A DNA stretch of 64,000 bases from Megaleporinus macrocephalus (GCA_021613375.1 CM038703.1:20882194-20946193); one strand, 5' to 3'; shown: positions 37,739 to 49,332, counted from the stretch's first letter. Numbers and translations: made by a program. The notes: generated from the sequence alone by a model not told the origin.

Positions 37739-38929
37739 TGATACGATGACATATTTGCATGATCTCGAGACCACAGCAGCCCTTCAAGTTGGAACAATTT
37801 CTTTAACAGCTTCCGCCAGCTCAGAGCTAGCATCCATTTCACTTTGCTCGCAGGAAACGCCGCTGTCAGGAAAGGAGATGATCAGTGTTTAAGCTTTTTT
37901 TCCCTCCTCTCTCTCTCTTCCGTTCTTCCCAGCTCTTTTGTTTTTCATGTAGCAGAAAGGTTCCGCCTATCTCCTCCTGCAGCCCCCGGCTGTCTGGGAC
38001 TCAGCCCCCACACGAGCTGCTCCACTGTATGAATATGGAATTGCTCCTCCGTGACAAGACAAACTGGGCAGAAAATTGAAAACACCTCCATCAGTATTTG
38101 CCATAACCATCATGTTGTGATTAAAAATGTATGCGCCGGATGCGCCCCACTCCCCCAACCCCTCAAACTGCTCACCACCTTGATATAGGCCAGTCAATTT
38201 AGTGCATTAGTGCTATCATTATTAACCTCCATGACACTAACAACACAAGGCTAACAACAGCGCCGCTGCTTCTATACCAAAGCGATTAAACCCACAAAGC
38301 TTTGCTCATGCAAGACTTTTTGGTGTCAGTCCAGTTCAGGCCCAAAAGCCTAGTGCTAAGAGAGGCTGAGAGTTGATATGAAGAAGATAAAAGGTACCGC
38401 GTCTCAAAGTGAAACAGTAAATGAGTTGTGAAGACGAAAAGGCGGTTCGAGCAGGATTCTCACATCAATAATGAATACAGCCAAACCTGCGGGAGCTCTT
38501 AAATTTCTCCCTTACATATGAATTATGGATGCGCTTTAGTGCTCAGCTGATCCATTTTAGACTTTCAGCATTGGTGTTGGTGACAGGAAAAAAGCCAAAC
38601 AGTTGCTGTTCTGTTTGCTCAGGAAAAATAAAATATTAGCGGGTCCACTGACTGTGAAAGCCACTGAAGCCATGCGGTAAAGTACAAAGCAAATGGCCAT
38701 GAACAGCTCTGCTGGATGGACGATCCTGTATGTTTATGCTGAAATACACTATATATTAAAAGATACTTAGACTCACCATCTAATTAGTGAATAAAGCTAG
38801 TTAAGGTGCACACATTGCAGACAGAGGTGTTCAAATGAGGTCATACAGTTTGTATAATCTCCATGGAAAAGCGTTGGCAACAAAATGGAATTCTCTCAAG
38901 ACATATGTCTATGGTCAACATGCCAAGTT
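37739..38929. other. noncoding DNA with possible regulatory islands
   Basis: The stretch 37,760-38,210 is pyrimidine-rich and relatively GC-rich. The stretch 38,230-38,620 is unique and of intermediate GC. Both could be conserved noncoding DNA. No open frame is recognisable. Confidence 0.3.
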
Positions 38930-39085
38930 CTTCCAAAATAGTAATTTTGCAGTAAAGTGTAAAACATTATTTACTTTAAATGTAAATTTGTATAAATATA
39001 TTTAAAGTATGAATTAATTTAGTTTATTATTATTTAGGAGCATTTCTGTTAATCCAATTATGAAAGTTTTGCACAATTTAAAATA
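38930..39085 (+). mobile_element. small MITE of the CGCTGTCC family, internal fragment
   Basis: It contains TTCCAAAATAGTAATTTTGC, the AT-rich middle, TTTAGGAGCATTTCTGTTAA and TTTTGCACAATTTAAA in family order. Both terminal repeats are missing or decayed. Confidence 0.4.
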
Positions 39086-39165
39086 AAAGAAACATGTTTA
39101 CTGTAACAGTAAAGGTGCTAACACATTCTGAAAGTTAACCAACCATTTCCACAAATACATAATTC

Positions 39166-39851
39166 TCATTGAGAGTGTTCTTATCAGCTCCATCATCGTC
39201 TGGTATGGAAACTCTACTGCTCAGGACAGAAAGGCTCTCCAGCGTGTGATGAAAGCTGCACAGTCCATCTCAGGAGCAGCCTTCCCCTCACTGCAGAACA
39301 TCTACCACACCAGGGTCACCAGGTGAGCCCACAACATAATCAGGGACAGTACACACCCCCAGCACACACTCTTCACACTTTTACCTTCAGGCAGACGTTA
39401 CAGGAGTGTGAAGTTCAGGACCACAAGACTGACAAACAGTTTCTACTCACAGGTCATCAGACTTGTGAACACTTCAAGCACTACCTCTCTAACCTCTCCT
39501 TTCTGAACTGGTTTTTAACAGGTCTGATTTTAACTGCACCTTACACTCACTGTACTGCTGCTGTCAGAACACTGTTTACATTCGGTAAATATATTGAAAC
39601 TAAAAATATTATTGTTTAGATTTGTTACTTGCAACTTGTACTTTATGGCTGCCGCTCTTCATACTTGCACATAAAAGCACACATAACTTTTATTTTTTAT
39701 TTTTTAACTATATTAAAAAAATTACTTTTATTTATTTCAACTTATTTTATTATACTTCATATATTTTGTATATATTTTTATTATTTATTTTTTTGTTATC
39801 TGTTGGTAAATGGAGGAACAGCAAAGTAAAAATTTCATTGTACAGTGTAAC
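39166..39851 (+). pseudogene. LINE (L2/CR1-like) ORF2 3' end and 3'UTR, first part
   Basis: The frame from 39,171 encodes the C-terminal part of a non-LTR reverse transcriptase. Recognisable pieces include IVWYGNSTAQDRKALQRVM, SISGAAFPSLQNIYHTR, then HTLFTLLPSGRRYRSV and LTNSFYSQVIRLVN. One in-frame TGA at 39,324-39,326 interrupts it. The rest is open to about 39,505, so the copy is fairly young. The 5' end of the element is missing, as is usual for truncated LINE insertions. The 3'UTR continues to 39,851, where a hAT element has inserted, and resumes at 40,562. An intact protein would copy its own RNA into DNA at a nicked target. This copy cannot. Confidence 0.85.
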
Positions 39852-40561
39852 CAGTGCTTAATTTGTAAAACATCAGTTAATGGAACACTAAAGGAAGGGT
39901 GATCCAGCAAGTGGGCAGTGATGGAAAATGTCCTGGAAGACAGTGTCACAACACTGCTTCAAGTGTCCACATAACATAGTAGCATTCCATGCAATAAGAT
40001 AGAGCTAGCTTTAATAAATGCAGTAAGGAGCTGCAACCATGAAATCTCAGAGATGCCACTGGAGGAATTCATTTTTGCTAGAACACGGTGTCCTACAAAT
40101 AAAACAAAAAAACAAAAAAAACTATTTCATGTTGCACTAAAACAACAATATACGAAGACTGCCTAACCAAATTATTCTAATTACTCCACAATGCAGTCAT
40201 TGCATCTACAGCCTCCACTGAATTTCGCGATTTGCTCTGCTTGTCTGTGGCAGTTCGGTGTCCTTTAACAAGATTGCTCACGTGGCACAGGGTTGAATTG
40301 TACGAGTGGTGGACTAACAAGTTTCATAACGTGGAAGTGTACACGGACGCATGCTGTGACTGGCACATCAGGTTATTTGGAGAAACCTGCTCACACTCCG
40401 CACTTGCGATTTATTTTAATTTACTTTTATAAATAAATCCCTGTGTTAAAAACAAAAAACGTCACAGAGGTGCTGGATCCATATAAATAAGTTCCAGAAC
40501 GCAGGTACTCGAAATACGAGAGGATCTTGTTCCGGCAAGATCCGGCACAAATTAAGCACTG
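39852..40561. mobile_element. 710-bp non-autonomous hAT element, copy 1
   Basis: The termini are perfect 15-bp inverted repeats: CAGTGCTTAATTTGT at the left and ACAAATTAAGCACTG at the right. They are flanked by the exact 8-bp duplication AGTGTAAC (39,844-39,851 and 40,562-40,569). A terminal CAG and an 8-bp target duplication define the hAT superfamily. No transposase frame is present. The element splits the 3'UTR of the LINE, so it inserted later. A deleted second copy lies at 49,031-49,332. Confidence 0.9.
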
Positions 40562-40612
40562 AGTGTAACTGTCTGTTCTGCTGTGCATATGACAATAAAA
40601 CTCTTGAAACTC
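40562..40612 (+). mobile_element. LINE 3'UTR end, second part
   Basis: Beyond the hAT insertion the LINE tail resumes and ends in TATGACAATAAAACTCTTGA with AATAAA at 40,594-40,599, a typical L2-type tail. Confidence 0.7.
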
Positions 40613-40677
40613 ACATATTTTACATTAGTTACATAGACTGGTCACGTCATTAAGTATATTTTCCTCAATCTACAGTC

Positions 40678-41270
40678 ACTGGCCGTTTTATCAGTGCCAC
40701 TTACTATACAGGAGTACCTTATAGTTCTACAATTACAGACTGTAGTCCATCTGGGTTTTTTTTCATGCTTTGTTATGCCCCTTTACCCTGTTCTACAGAG
40801 GTCAGGACCCCACATGACCACTACAGAGCAGATTTGATTTGGTAGCAGAACATTCTCAGCACTGCAGTGACACTGATGCAGTAGTGGCATGTTAGTGTAC
40901 CTGTGGGCAGTGTCCTTTGACCATGGATGAAGGACTAGAGGATTACCAACACAAACTGTGTAGCAACAGATGAGCTGTCATCTCCGACTTTACATCTACA
41001 AGGTGGACCAGCAAGGTACAAGTGTCTAATAGACACAGTATACATAGAGTTTATAAACTCTACCAGCACTGCTGTGTCAGATCCACTTGTTTCAGTACAA
41101 CACACACCAAGACGCCACCACCATATCTGTGTCAAATTAGCCGAATAAGACCTTGCCCTGTGGTGGTCTTGTTGGGTCCTTACCATTGAAAAAACAGAGT
41201 GAAAGATGGTTAACAAAGTATGCAGAGAAACAGACTACAGCCTGTAATTGTAGAACAACAAAGAGCATCA
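40678..41270. mobile_element. palindromic repeat family, most complete copy
   Basis: About 590 bp with two long inverted arms. The left arm has TATAGTTCTACAATTACAGA, CTGTAGTCCATCTG, TGCTTTGTTATGCCCC and CATTCTCAGCACTGCAGTGA. The right arm has the inverted counterparts AGCACTGCTGTGTCAGATC, CCACCACCATATCTGTGTCA, AACAAAGTATGCAGAGAAAC and CTGTAATTGTAGAACAAC. The middle holds ACTTTACATCTACAAGGTGG. No protein is encoded. It resembles a repeat I remember as abundant in otophysan fish, and the superfamily is uncertain. Confidence 0.75.
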
Positions 41271-41689
41271 TTCAACCTATACTGTAGCTGGGGCTTGTTT
41301 ACTGTAAGAAGTTAGAAGTTGTAAAACTAGTTGCAGAACTAACAGGTAGTTAGAAGGGAATCTGAAGTAAGCACTGTGTACTTATTGGTTTACCTACTCT
41401 TTATTGAGCTGTCATGCCATATGTAGCTTTAAGAGAATGGGGCTGAAGTTGACTTGGCCACTGTAAATTCTGCACCATTTAAGATGGAAAGGAAAATTCT
41501 AAGAAGGTGGTAACTTCTTGGGGTAACTCTTTGGGAAATCATGTAAAATTTAATTACTTGCTGTTCCAGCCGGCACTGTCAAGCACTTGTTCAAACACTA
41601 TGTTCCTGCCAATTACTAACTGGTTGTGTGCGTGAGGTAACTGGAGCTGTTTTGTTATTGTAACCTTTAACAATGTACTTTTTGTGCAG
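41271..41689. other. unassigned noncoding DNA
   Basis: No recognisable gene or repeat. Confidence 0.4.
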
Positions 41690-41995
41690 CCCTAGTCAAG
41701 CAGCATTCCCCAGAATTGGGCTGTGGAAGAGCAGAACAGCAGACTCTGGAGTGATGAATTGAGTGACAATTCAATACCATTGGGATGAGTTGTAGTGGTG
41801 TTTGTGATCCCAAAGTAATCATCCAATATCAGTACCCAAAGTCACTAATGCTCTTATGGCTAAATGCGACCAAATCCTTATGACAATGTTTCTAAATCTA
41901 GTGTAAAATCTTCCCAGAGGACATCAAAGGGGGACAAACTGCCTATTAAAACCTGAAATAGCAATTGTCTGCAAACTTCTGGACATACGTCTCAG
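41690..41995 (+). mobile_element. internally deleted Tc1/mariner element
   Basis: It keeps CAGACTCTGGAGTGATGAAT from the region of a transposase WSDES-like motif, then jumps to CATTGGGATGAGTTGTAGTG and CACTAATGCTCTTATGGCTA. The end contains TCTTCCCAGAGGACATCAAA and AACTTCTGGACATAC. The missing part would hold the catalytic core. It is probably related to the family of the antisense copy at 37,312. Confidence 0.65.
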
Positions 41996-42948
41996 CAATT
42001 TTCTCTGCATGCAGAGGTTGAAATAAATGATTTAATGTAATCTCTGGCATAAAAATGGAAAAAAGTGAGACTGAACTTTAAATTTTGGACAAAAATCAAG
42101 TCAGCTCTGGTCTTGCCCTTCTTAATGCTAATCATTCGCGGCCCTCCCAGGGCCCACTGTTATCCAAAGTTTGCATTAAAAATTAAATAAATAAATATTA
42201 CTTATTAACAAAGCTGCATACTCCAGAGAAGTGATAACCAGAAGTTATATCACAACTCTCCATGTGTGCTCTCTTCACGCAGCCCTACTGAGGTCTCAGG
42301 AGAAAACATTGCTAGCTCTGAGATAAGCCAGAGTTGGAGATCTCTATAAAGAGCCACACAATATGCTCAGCTGCTGCTGAACTCATGACTGGCTGGTCTC
42401 CTGAACAATGTGGCTGTCTCTTAGGCTTCAGAATAGGCTACTACTACTTTAGGCTTGGCTGCAACTCTCCCTCATTAGCACATACAAAGTCCACAGGGGT
42501 TTGGACCATGTTAATTACCTCAGGATACAATATGGATTCCACTCTCGAGCCCTCATTTCAGAGCAGTGTTTTGACCAGGGCCTGAAGCAAATCACCTGCT
42601 ATAATTGTGATCAATGGGCTGTGTCAACCTATTTCACAGACAAGTGCTTCTCCCTGTGGCCAGGGTCAATGGCACAAATAGTGCTGATTTACATAGCCAA
42701 TACTGAAAGTTGCAGAATCACCAAGAGCAATGTGTCTAATACATGAGATTAAATCTCCCAACGCTGAATCGGTTGGAAATGCAATCGGACCAGGCATTCC
42801 AGTTTAAAATAAAAAAAAATGGTTAGTTTCTTTGACTAGAGTTACTCCATAAATATTTGTATGGTAAACATGTAATAGAAAATGTAATTTTTCCTATGCA
42901 AACTACATGTTTTGTTAATTGTGTAAGTGAAAATAACTAATACTACTA
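41996..42948. other. unassigned noncoding DNA
   Basis: Unique sequence with two overlapping short frames of no recognised identity. Confidence 0.4.
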
Positions 42949-43113
42949 ATATATCGTCGCTGTCCAATGAAAAACAAGTATCTATAAAATTGCAACTTTA
43001 CAGGAGAGAAGGTCCATTCTTAATGAAATCTTCATATAATGTAAACAACCATTGGGGAGTTCAAATGATGTAGAAAATTTTTAATTGTTTTTCATTGGAC
43101 AGCAACGATATAT
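42949..43113. mobile_element. intact 165-bp MITE of the CGCTGTCC family
   Basis: Terminal inverted repeats of about 27 bp: the left reads ATATATCGTCGCTGTCCAAT and the right ends ATTGGACAGCAACGATATAT, with one mismatch in the outer 20 bp. The inside is noncoding and only about 110 bp. TA-rich ends suggest a TA target, as for Tc1/mariner-derived MITEs. Diverged copies lie at 12,303, 28,216, 34,418 and 38,930. Confidence 0.8.
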
Positions 43114-43114
43114 A

Positions 43115-43262
43115 GACTACTTTGCAAAAGCCTTGGGCACCTAGGATCATTGTTTAAAACTCTTTATTTTAGCAATAATTGTATTTTCACCAGTAACAAC
43201 ACCATATACCATTAGTACAGATGTAAAGTATATTATGCATGAATACAATCCAAAGTAGCATG
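43115..43262 (+). mobile_element. mariner-type terminal segment, plus copy
   Basis: TTTGCAAAAGCCTTGGGCAC followed by CTAGGATCATTGTTT, ACCATTAGTACAGATGTAAA and GCATGAATACAATCC matches the inverted copy at 31,595-31,735. It starts directly after the small MITE. Confidence 0.5.
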
Positions 43263-44945
43263 AATATCTTTTGTTTGAAATAAGTAGATAATATATTGGA
43301 AGACAGTTTGAAGAAGACAGTTTAGTTCAAGATTTCAACTCCCCAATGAGCAAGCCAGGGGCGACAGTGGCAAAGAAAAACAAGTACAAATACAATAAAA
43401 ATAATATTTTCAACTATATGCATCACTGAATATAGAGAAAGGGAAGAACTTTTGAATCCCATCAGCATAGCTGTGAGAACCAGCTCAGTGTTTTGTAAGC
43501 TACAATAAGAATGCCCTAATAAGTTTGTGAAAGCAGGAGAATCTTGATTTAGCTTGATTAAGGACCGAGCAGTCAAACCAGATGTAATTATGCCAAATAA
43601 TACTGGTAATACTAATAATACTAATATGTAAAATTATTTACTGTATTAATAGTAAAATTAATCATCAATAATTAGAATATTTAAAAAAAAAGTGAGAAGT
43701 GAGAACTGGGTTATGAATTGTCCAGCGCATTATTAAAACCTGAAAAGATAGCAGTGAACTGAAATACATGGAGAAGTCGAATAATAATAATAATAATAAA
43801 AAAAGTTTATTAGTGACAACAAGTGCTTTTTCACACTTTCCACACTGCCACAAGAACTTACATGATTTAGACTAAACAGCTGTGTGGCTGCAAAAAAACC
43901 ATTTGTTGGTGAAACTAATCAGCTTTAATTTGCCAGGAAGCATAAAGATTGGACTCTGGAGCAATGGATAAGGTCATCTCTAGAGAGATGGGTGTGTCAG
44001 GCTAAGAAAAAAACGGCTAAAGTAATGCACCTTGCATAATTCCCTCTGTATAAGCCTCTGGAGGCAGTGTTAAGATCAAGGGTTGCTTTAATGAGTGAGG
44101 TCTAGGCTTATTAACATTATGTGACAATGTAAAGAAGCAGGCTGACTACAGGAATATACTGAATTTATTTTTTCTACTATGATGGCAGGATGACAAAACC
44201 ATGATTCACCTGGCTCAAATTATGAAAGGGTGATTTAAGGAGCATAACAAATCAATTTTACACATTAATTGGCCACCACAATCTTAATCCCATTAAAGGT
44301 TTTTAGGATGTGCCATCAAAGCTAAAGGCGGTCTAACTAAATGTAGTGTATGTATGAATGTGGCCTGTAGAAAAGTTATGGCATATTATATTTTGAGGGG
44401 TTTTTTTGGCACTAAAATGCTAAAAAATCAGCTTGATTTTCTGTAGAGGATGTATTTATATTCACTTCAATGTTCTTGTGTGCAAATACATCCTGTTACT
44501 GGTACAACAACTTTTCATATTTAAAATAAGATCTCATGAAGGATCTACAGAATGAAGCTGCTGCCAGTGAGGATGCTGTTTGCAGCTGGGTCGCTGACAT
44601 TGAGCTAATTGTGGTGTATATTTTTATTCTGTGTGAAAGAGTTTATAATTAAATCCTCAGTCTCCTTGCTTGCTGTTCAAATCCTTAATGTGATATGATA
44701 ATTTTGGACAAATCTTAAATCTTTACTCTTCATGTACTGCTTTTGGTTACTTACAGATAAGGTGCATAGTGCAAAATGCAATGCCTCCTTAGGTTTCCTG
44801 CTGGTGTTGCCACATTTTCTAAATGTTACAATTTAGAAACTCTATAGGAGAAGACATTAATGCTCATGTAACAACAAAAATGTATTGTCATTTATTTTGT
44901 TATAAGTAATTTATTTTGCTCAATTAATGAGTTAAGGACATTTAA
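43263..44945. other. unassigned noncoding DNA
   Basis: AT-rich, with a short (TAA)n run at 43,781-43,799. No gene is recognised. Confidence 0.4.
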
Positions 44946-45097
44946 ATTGAAGGGAATTGCCTCCTGATGCCTTTTGAATCTGATATCATCATGCACACAA
45001 CTATATATAAAGATGTATATATCTATATTGACTCCAAAGAAACCCATTTATCTTATTTTTTTTTTTATTTTTAGTTTTCTGCCTCATTTAAACACTG

Positions 45098-45169
<72 letters not shown>

Positions 45170-45232
45170 GTATATAGTTGTGTGCATGATGATATTGTAT
45201 TTAAAAGGCACCAGGAGGCAAGTTCCTTCAAT
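44946..45232. mobile_element. palindromic MITE with a TA-repeat core
   Basis: Inverted arms of about 60 bp. The left arm starts ATTGAAGGGAATTGCCTCCT and runs through ATCATCATGCACACAACTAT. The right arm reads ATAGTTGTGTGCATGATGAT and ends AGGAGGCAAGTTCCTTCAAT. Between them are about 100 bp of unrelated sequence and a 68-bp TA run. There is no coding sequence, and the target duplication is not clear (AATT is possible). Confidence 0.8.
45099..45166. repeat. (TA)34 microsatellite inside a MITE
   Basis: A perfect TA run next to the inner end of the right MITE arm. Confidence 0.97.
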
Positions 45233-48129
45233 AATTATTGGCATCTAAAAGATGTTTAGGTTTGACTGACATTTCAAACTGATGTTTGATGTATTTATTT
45301 TTATGGACGTAACAATCCATCAAACAGTATCATTGCATCAGGAATGCGGTGTCACTGATGTGTCATTTTCTATGCTCACATTATCCACATTATTCGTCTC
45401 TGTACACTTCTGCGCTATAAGGGGCAGCATGCCGTGTGAGCTTGATGCAGTCCACCAGATAAGGTCTTGCTTGTGTGCTTGTGTTCACTTTAAAATGCCT
45501 AGAGAAAGAGAAAGATAAGCCCTTTGCTAGAGACAAAGATATCACAGACCTTTCAGCTCATCTTAAAAGGCAGCATGTTTATAAAGCTGGTGGCTTGATT
45601 GTGTTACATCATTGTAGTGTGAGGAAGAAGTATGTCTGTTACATAACTTGTCTTTACTGACTAACTCAGAAACTCCCACTGTGAGCTGACTAGACTGCTC
45701 TGTTTGCTGCTATGGTCAGGGTGTTTACCCCAGCATGCAGCTCTGCCTATCAAGGTATATAAGCATCAGTAGATATATACATGAAAATTATTGGGCACTC
45801 ATACTGCCTGACAGTGGTAACTATAGGAATTTATTTTTAGGGATAGTAGCCTTAATAGGGCCACAGTTTTGTTTCAGGGACAGCCCTATAAATATTATTT
45901 GATATCTCTTGATACATTTGGTTTAAAAATTATCATGTTATATATCATGTTATATAGGTTGTATATTACATCAGTTTCAATATACAGTAGTGGGTAAATG
46001 TTTTAGGCAACTAAAACATCTTTAAAATCGATTTAACTGGACAGTAAGCACTTATTTACTCAGAAAATGTTTAGTAGTATATAGAAGTAGATTAATATAA
46101 TAACATGACCTGTATTAAACATAATAGTTATACAAACAATACTAAATTAGTTAATTGTTAGAGATGTTCCTGTATGTGTGCCTGTAGCCATGTGCTTTTC
46201 TGTTACTGTTTTTTTTTTTGGTGTTTCCACTTTTCAACCTTGTCTTTTCAAGTTTTAGCTTGTCTCCAAATAAAACCTGCTTGCTCTTACACCCCAGAAA
46301 TACCCCTTTATCGTGAGAATGTAAGGTTGTTAAACTAACTTAATGGCAGTAGTGAATGAGAGTCTGGGATGAGGACTGCTTCCATCACTTTCTGGACGAT
46401 TTGAGGACATTTTCTTTGCAACACCATTGCATTCAATATGTACTAACAAGTATACTTATCTGGGATCCTGGTTCCAAAAGAGTGGCAGCGAGACCAGTTC
46501 CTCCTTTTGTACTGGTCAGAAGGGCCTGAGTTAATAAAGACTGAGTTTATTAATGTAGATACTTACTGGTAGATGTGTGGATGTTATGGCTATAGAGTGT
46601 ATATGTCTGTGCACAGTAATGGTTGGAAAAGGGGTGTTAACACTCATTGATTTCATTATGTTTGGTGGATTTACCTGCACCTGTGAAATGGTTTAGCCTG
46701 GACGGGGCTTGGGATATATTAAGGACGGCAGGAACAGAGAAGGGTGTTTCTTTTTCATTATGCTGTATTGTTATGTAGGACTGCAGTCCACGCACAGGTT
46801 TGTGTGTATTCCAAGTTACAGCTGTTTGTTTTTAATCCTTTATTTTAACACTTATTCTTTAATAAATTATACAGTTCAAACTTACCTGGTGGTGTCCTGT
46901 GTCTTGGTGTAGTAAACCCCGATCATCTTCCTTGGCACTTACCACATGTAAATCCATGAGTTCCTCTGGGTTTTGCCATCTCCAAGTAAAGAACTTTCAC
47001 ATTGTCTGCCTGTTTTTAACCCTTTCTCCTGCTGTTTAATTTGTCTCCTGATTTTACAGCGGTACAAATCAAATGGTTGTTTCTTAGTTTCTGTGTGGGA
47101 TGTGTGTCATCATACCTGGCAACCCAAAGCAGAGGCTTCACTTGTCACTGTGGTGTACACACTGTCCCACCTCCACTCAACCCAGTTATAGCCACTGAAA
47201 ATGAATAGAACAGCTCCCAAGAACAAGAAATACACTTCCTTTGGTGCGAGACGTTCTCCTTTTCAGCCAGCAGCCAAATCAGCAAAGACCATATAAGATA
47301 GGTTAAGCCAATAAACACACTATGCTAAATACAGAGGGGGTTATATGGGAGTGAAGACTTTAAGGGTGTATTAGATCATCTCTGGTCACATGCATCCATG
47401 CCTGGAGTGATGTTTTGTCTGACTAAATCAAAATGTGATTGGTTGATCCACTGTCAGTCCCTAATTATGTTGGTAATTAATCTGACACATCAGCAGCAGA
47501 AGTCCTAACCAATGTGGGAGATCCATTTTCCTTTCAATGGAGAATCGTCATTTAGAATGATATGTAGTCCAAAGCTTATCCCTGTTTAGGAAACCAGTGT
47601 TACATTCCTAACAGTGCAGTTTCCTTTCAGTCATAAAACTACCTCTGGGCCAAGCAAGTTTCTGTAATAGCCTCTTCAAACCTACTCTAGCAACAATGAG
47701 AAGCAACTAGAAAGACTGTGAAAGTGCAGAGAAGTCTGAGCCTAAATCCTGCTGAAAATTGACACAATAGTCCTTCATGGTATTAAGAGGCAGGGAAGTC
47801 TAACATTGCAAGGTTCATTCAAGGTACATTGGTTTGTAATGAACTGGCCACTAAGTAATATTGCTTCTTCTTCCTCATATTGGAGTTAAATCTACCCTGA
47901 TCACACCTCATAACCTCATTATTCCTACTGACATCTTCCCTGTCCCTCTTGTCTTCAAAAGCAAAAGCTTGAGTGCTGTGGGCCACACATTTTAATTTGA
48001 GTCCCACACAAATTTGTAAAAAACTACCCCATTCCATTTCTGTAATACTTCCAGAGTTTGCAACTACTTTACAATGAAGTATTTTTCCTTACACAGAGTG
48101 CAGTTTCCTACTATCTGGCATCCCTAGCA
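45233..48129. other. unassigned noncoding DNA
   Basis: No gene is recognised. The part at 46,680-46,930, with TTATTCTTTAATAAATTATA and a more GC-rich start, could be a retroelement end, but I cannot support that further. Confidence 0.38.
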
Positions 48130-48139
48130 AGCTCATCAG

Positions 48140-48330
48140 TAAACACCAACTGTGCTGTCTCTTTTCTCACCCACACCAGAACTGGTGATCACATCAGCCC
48201 TTTTCTGTCCAATCCCCACTGGCTCCTAGTGGAACGCAGAATTGAGTTCAGAATCCTCCTCCTCATCTATAAAGCTTCTTGATTGGACCCCATCCACATC
48301 TTCAGTACTGTGCACTGGTTCAGATGTAGT
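48140..48330 (+). pseudogene. LINE ORF2 C-terminal fragment
   Basis: The frame up to 48,279 ends with SFLTHTRTGDHISPFLS, NPHWLLVERRIEFRIL and LLIYKAS. This matches the conserved C-terminal part of fish non-LTR ORF2 proteins (usual pattern: DHISPVL, HWLPV, RIEFKILLL, YKAL). A stop follows at once and the rest is degraded. The clade is uncertain and differs from the LINE at 39,166. Confidence 0.7.
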
Positions 48331-49030
48331 ACTGTAGTGTATTGCCCAAGCTGCACATAAGACCACCTGTGAAATGAACAACTGTGAAACGCTTGTGAGG
48401 AGCAGGCCTTAAAAGGCAATATGAAAAATGAAGTCATTAAAAAGTTCACTGACGGAGAGACTGCAGTGTTTATACATCAACTTCGTTCTTACTAATATAT
48501 TCCACTAGGTGTGAATCTACTCACCCTAAAAAACAGAATTCGGGAAACAATAACTGATATTGCAGCTGCATCGCGGCACCTTCTGTACATTACAACATGA
48601 TTCTGTTGGCAAATATTCTTTCAGCACATCCTCAAGGCCTCTACTTCCATCTAAGCACAACACAGTTTTAAGGCTCTCCTGCTAATGTACACCTGGTTTT
48701 CAGAGGCATACACAAAAACGTCCACAGCTAGTTAAGTGTAGCAAATCAAACGGAATATGTAATCAGCTCCACTTTCAGTATCCATCCACTTTTGGAAGGA
48801 TTCTCTCATGTTTTTGCCCAATCCTTCTTCAAACACATGCACATGAGAGAGACAGAACAGCATTTCACGTTATACAATGCACACGACAATCCACAAGCAC
48901 TGACAATCCACGAGCACTGAACAACAGAAAACAGTCACATGACTTTTTCTACCACCATTATGTTGATGACCAAGTTTAACAGCAGACACTGGGAAGCTCT
49001 GTGGATGCCACATCTTTTACCCACACTACA
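48331..49030. other. unassigned noncoding DNA
   Basis: Near 48,845-48,925 CACAATCCACAAGCACTGA is followed by the similar ACAATCCACGAGCACTGA, a small local duplication. No gene is seen. Confidence 0.4.
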
Positions 49031-49332
49031 GCATTTTGGGTACCTGTGTTCCAGAACTTATTTATGTGGATCCACCACCTCTTTGACATCATTTTTTTTG
49101 TACGACACCAAAAACTATTCATCTAGTGGCATCTCTGAGATTTTATGGTTGCAGCCCCTTACTGCATTCATTAAAGCTAAGATTATTTTATTGTATAGAA
49201 TGCTACTATGTTAGATGGACACTTGAAGCACTGTTGTGCCTATGCGTTCCAGGACTTTTTCCCTCACTGCCACTTGCTGCATCACCCCACCTTTAGTGTT
49301 CCATTACCTGATGTTTTACAAATTAAGCGCTG
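49031..49332 (-). mobile_element. non-autonomous hAT element, deleted copy 2
   Basis: In reverse orientation this follows the 710-bp hAT element. It keeps the end ACAAATTAAGCGCTG (one change from copy 1), then TCCATTACCTGATGTTTTAC, TTGAAGCACTGTTGTG and GCAGCCCCTTACTGCATTCA. It then jumps to sequence matching copy 1 at 40,470-40,510 (TTCCAGAACTTATTTATGTG). About 350 bp of the middle and the opposite terminal repeat are missing. Confidence 0.8.

Noticed and set aside
48845..48925. Functional duplicated binding sites (CACAATCCACAAGCACTGA pair)
   Set aside because: A single small duplication in AC-rich DNA; no evidence of function.
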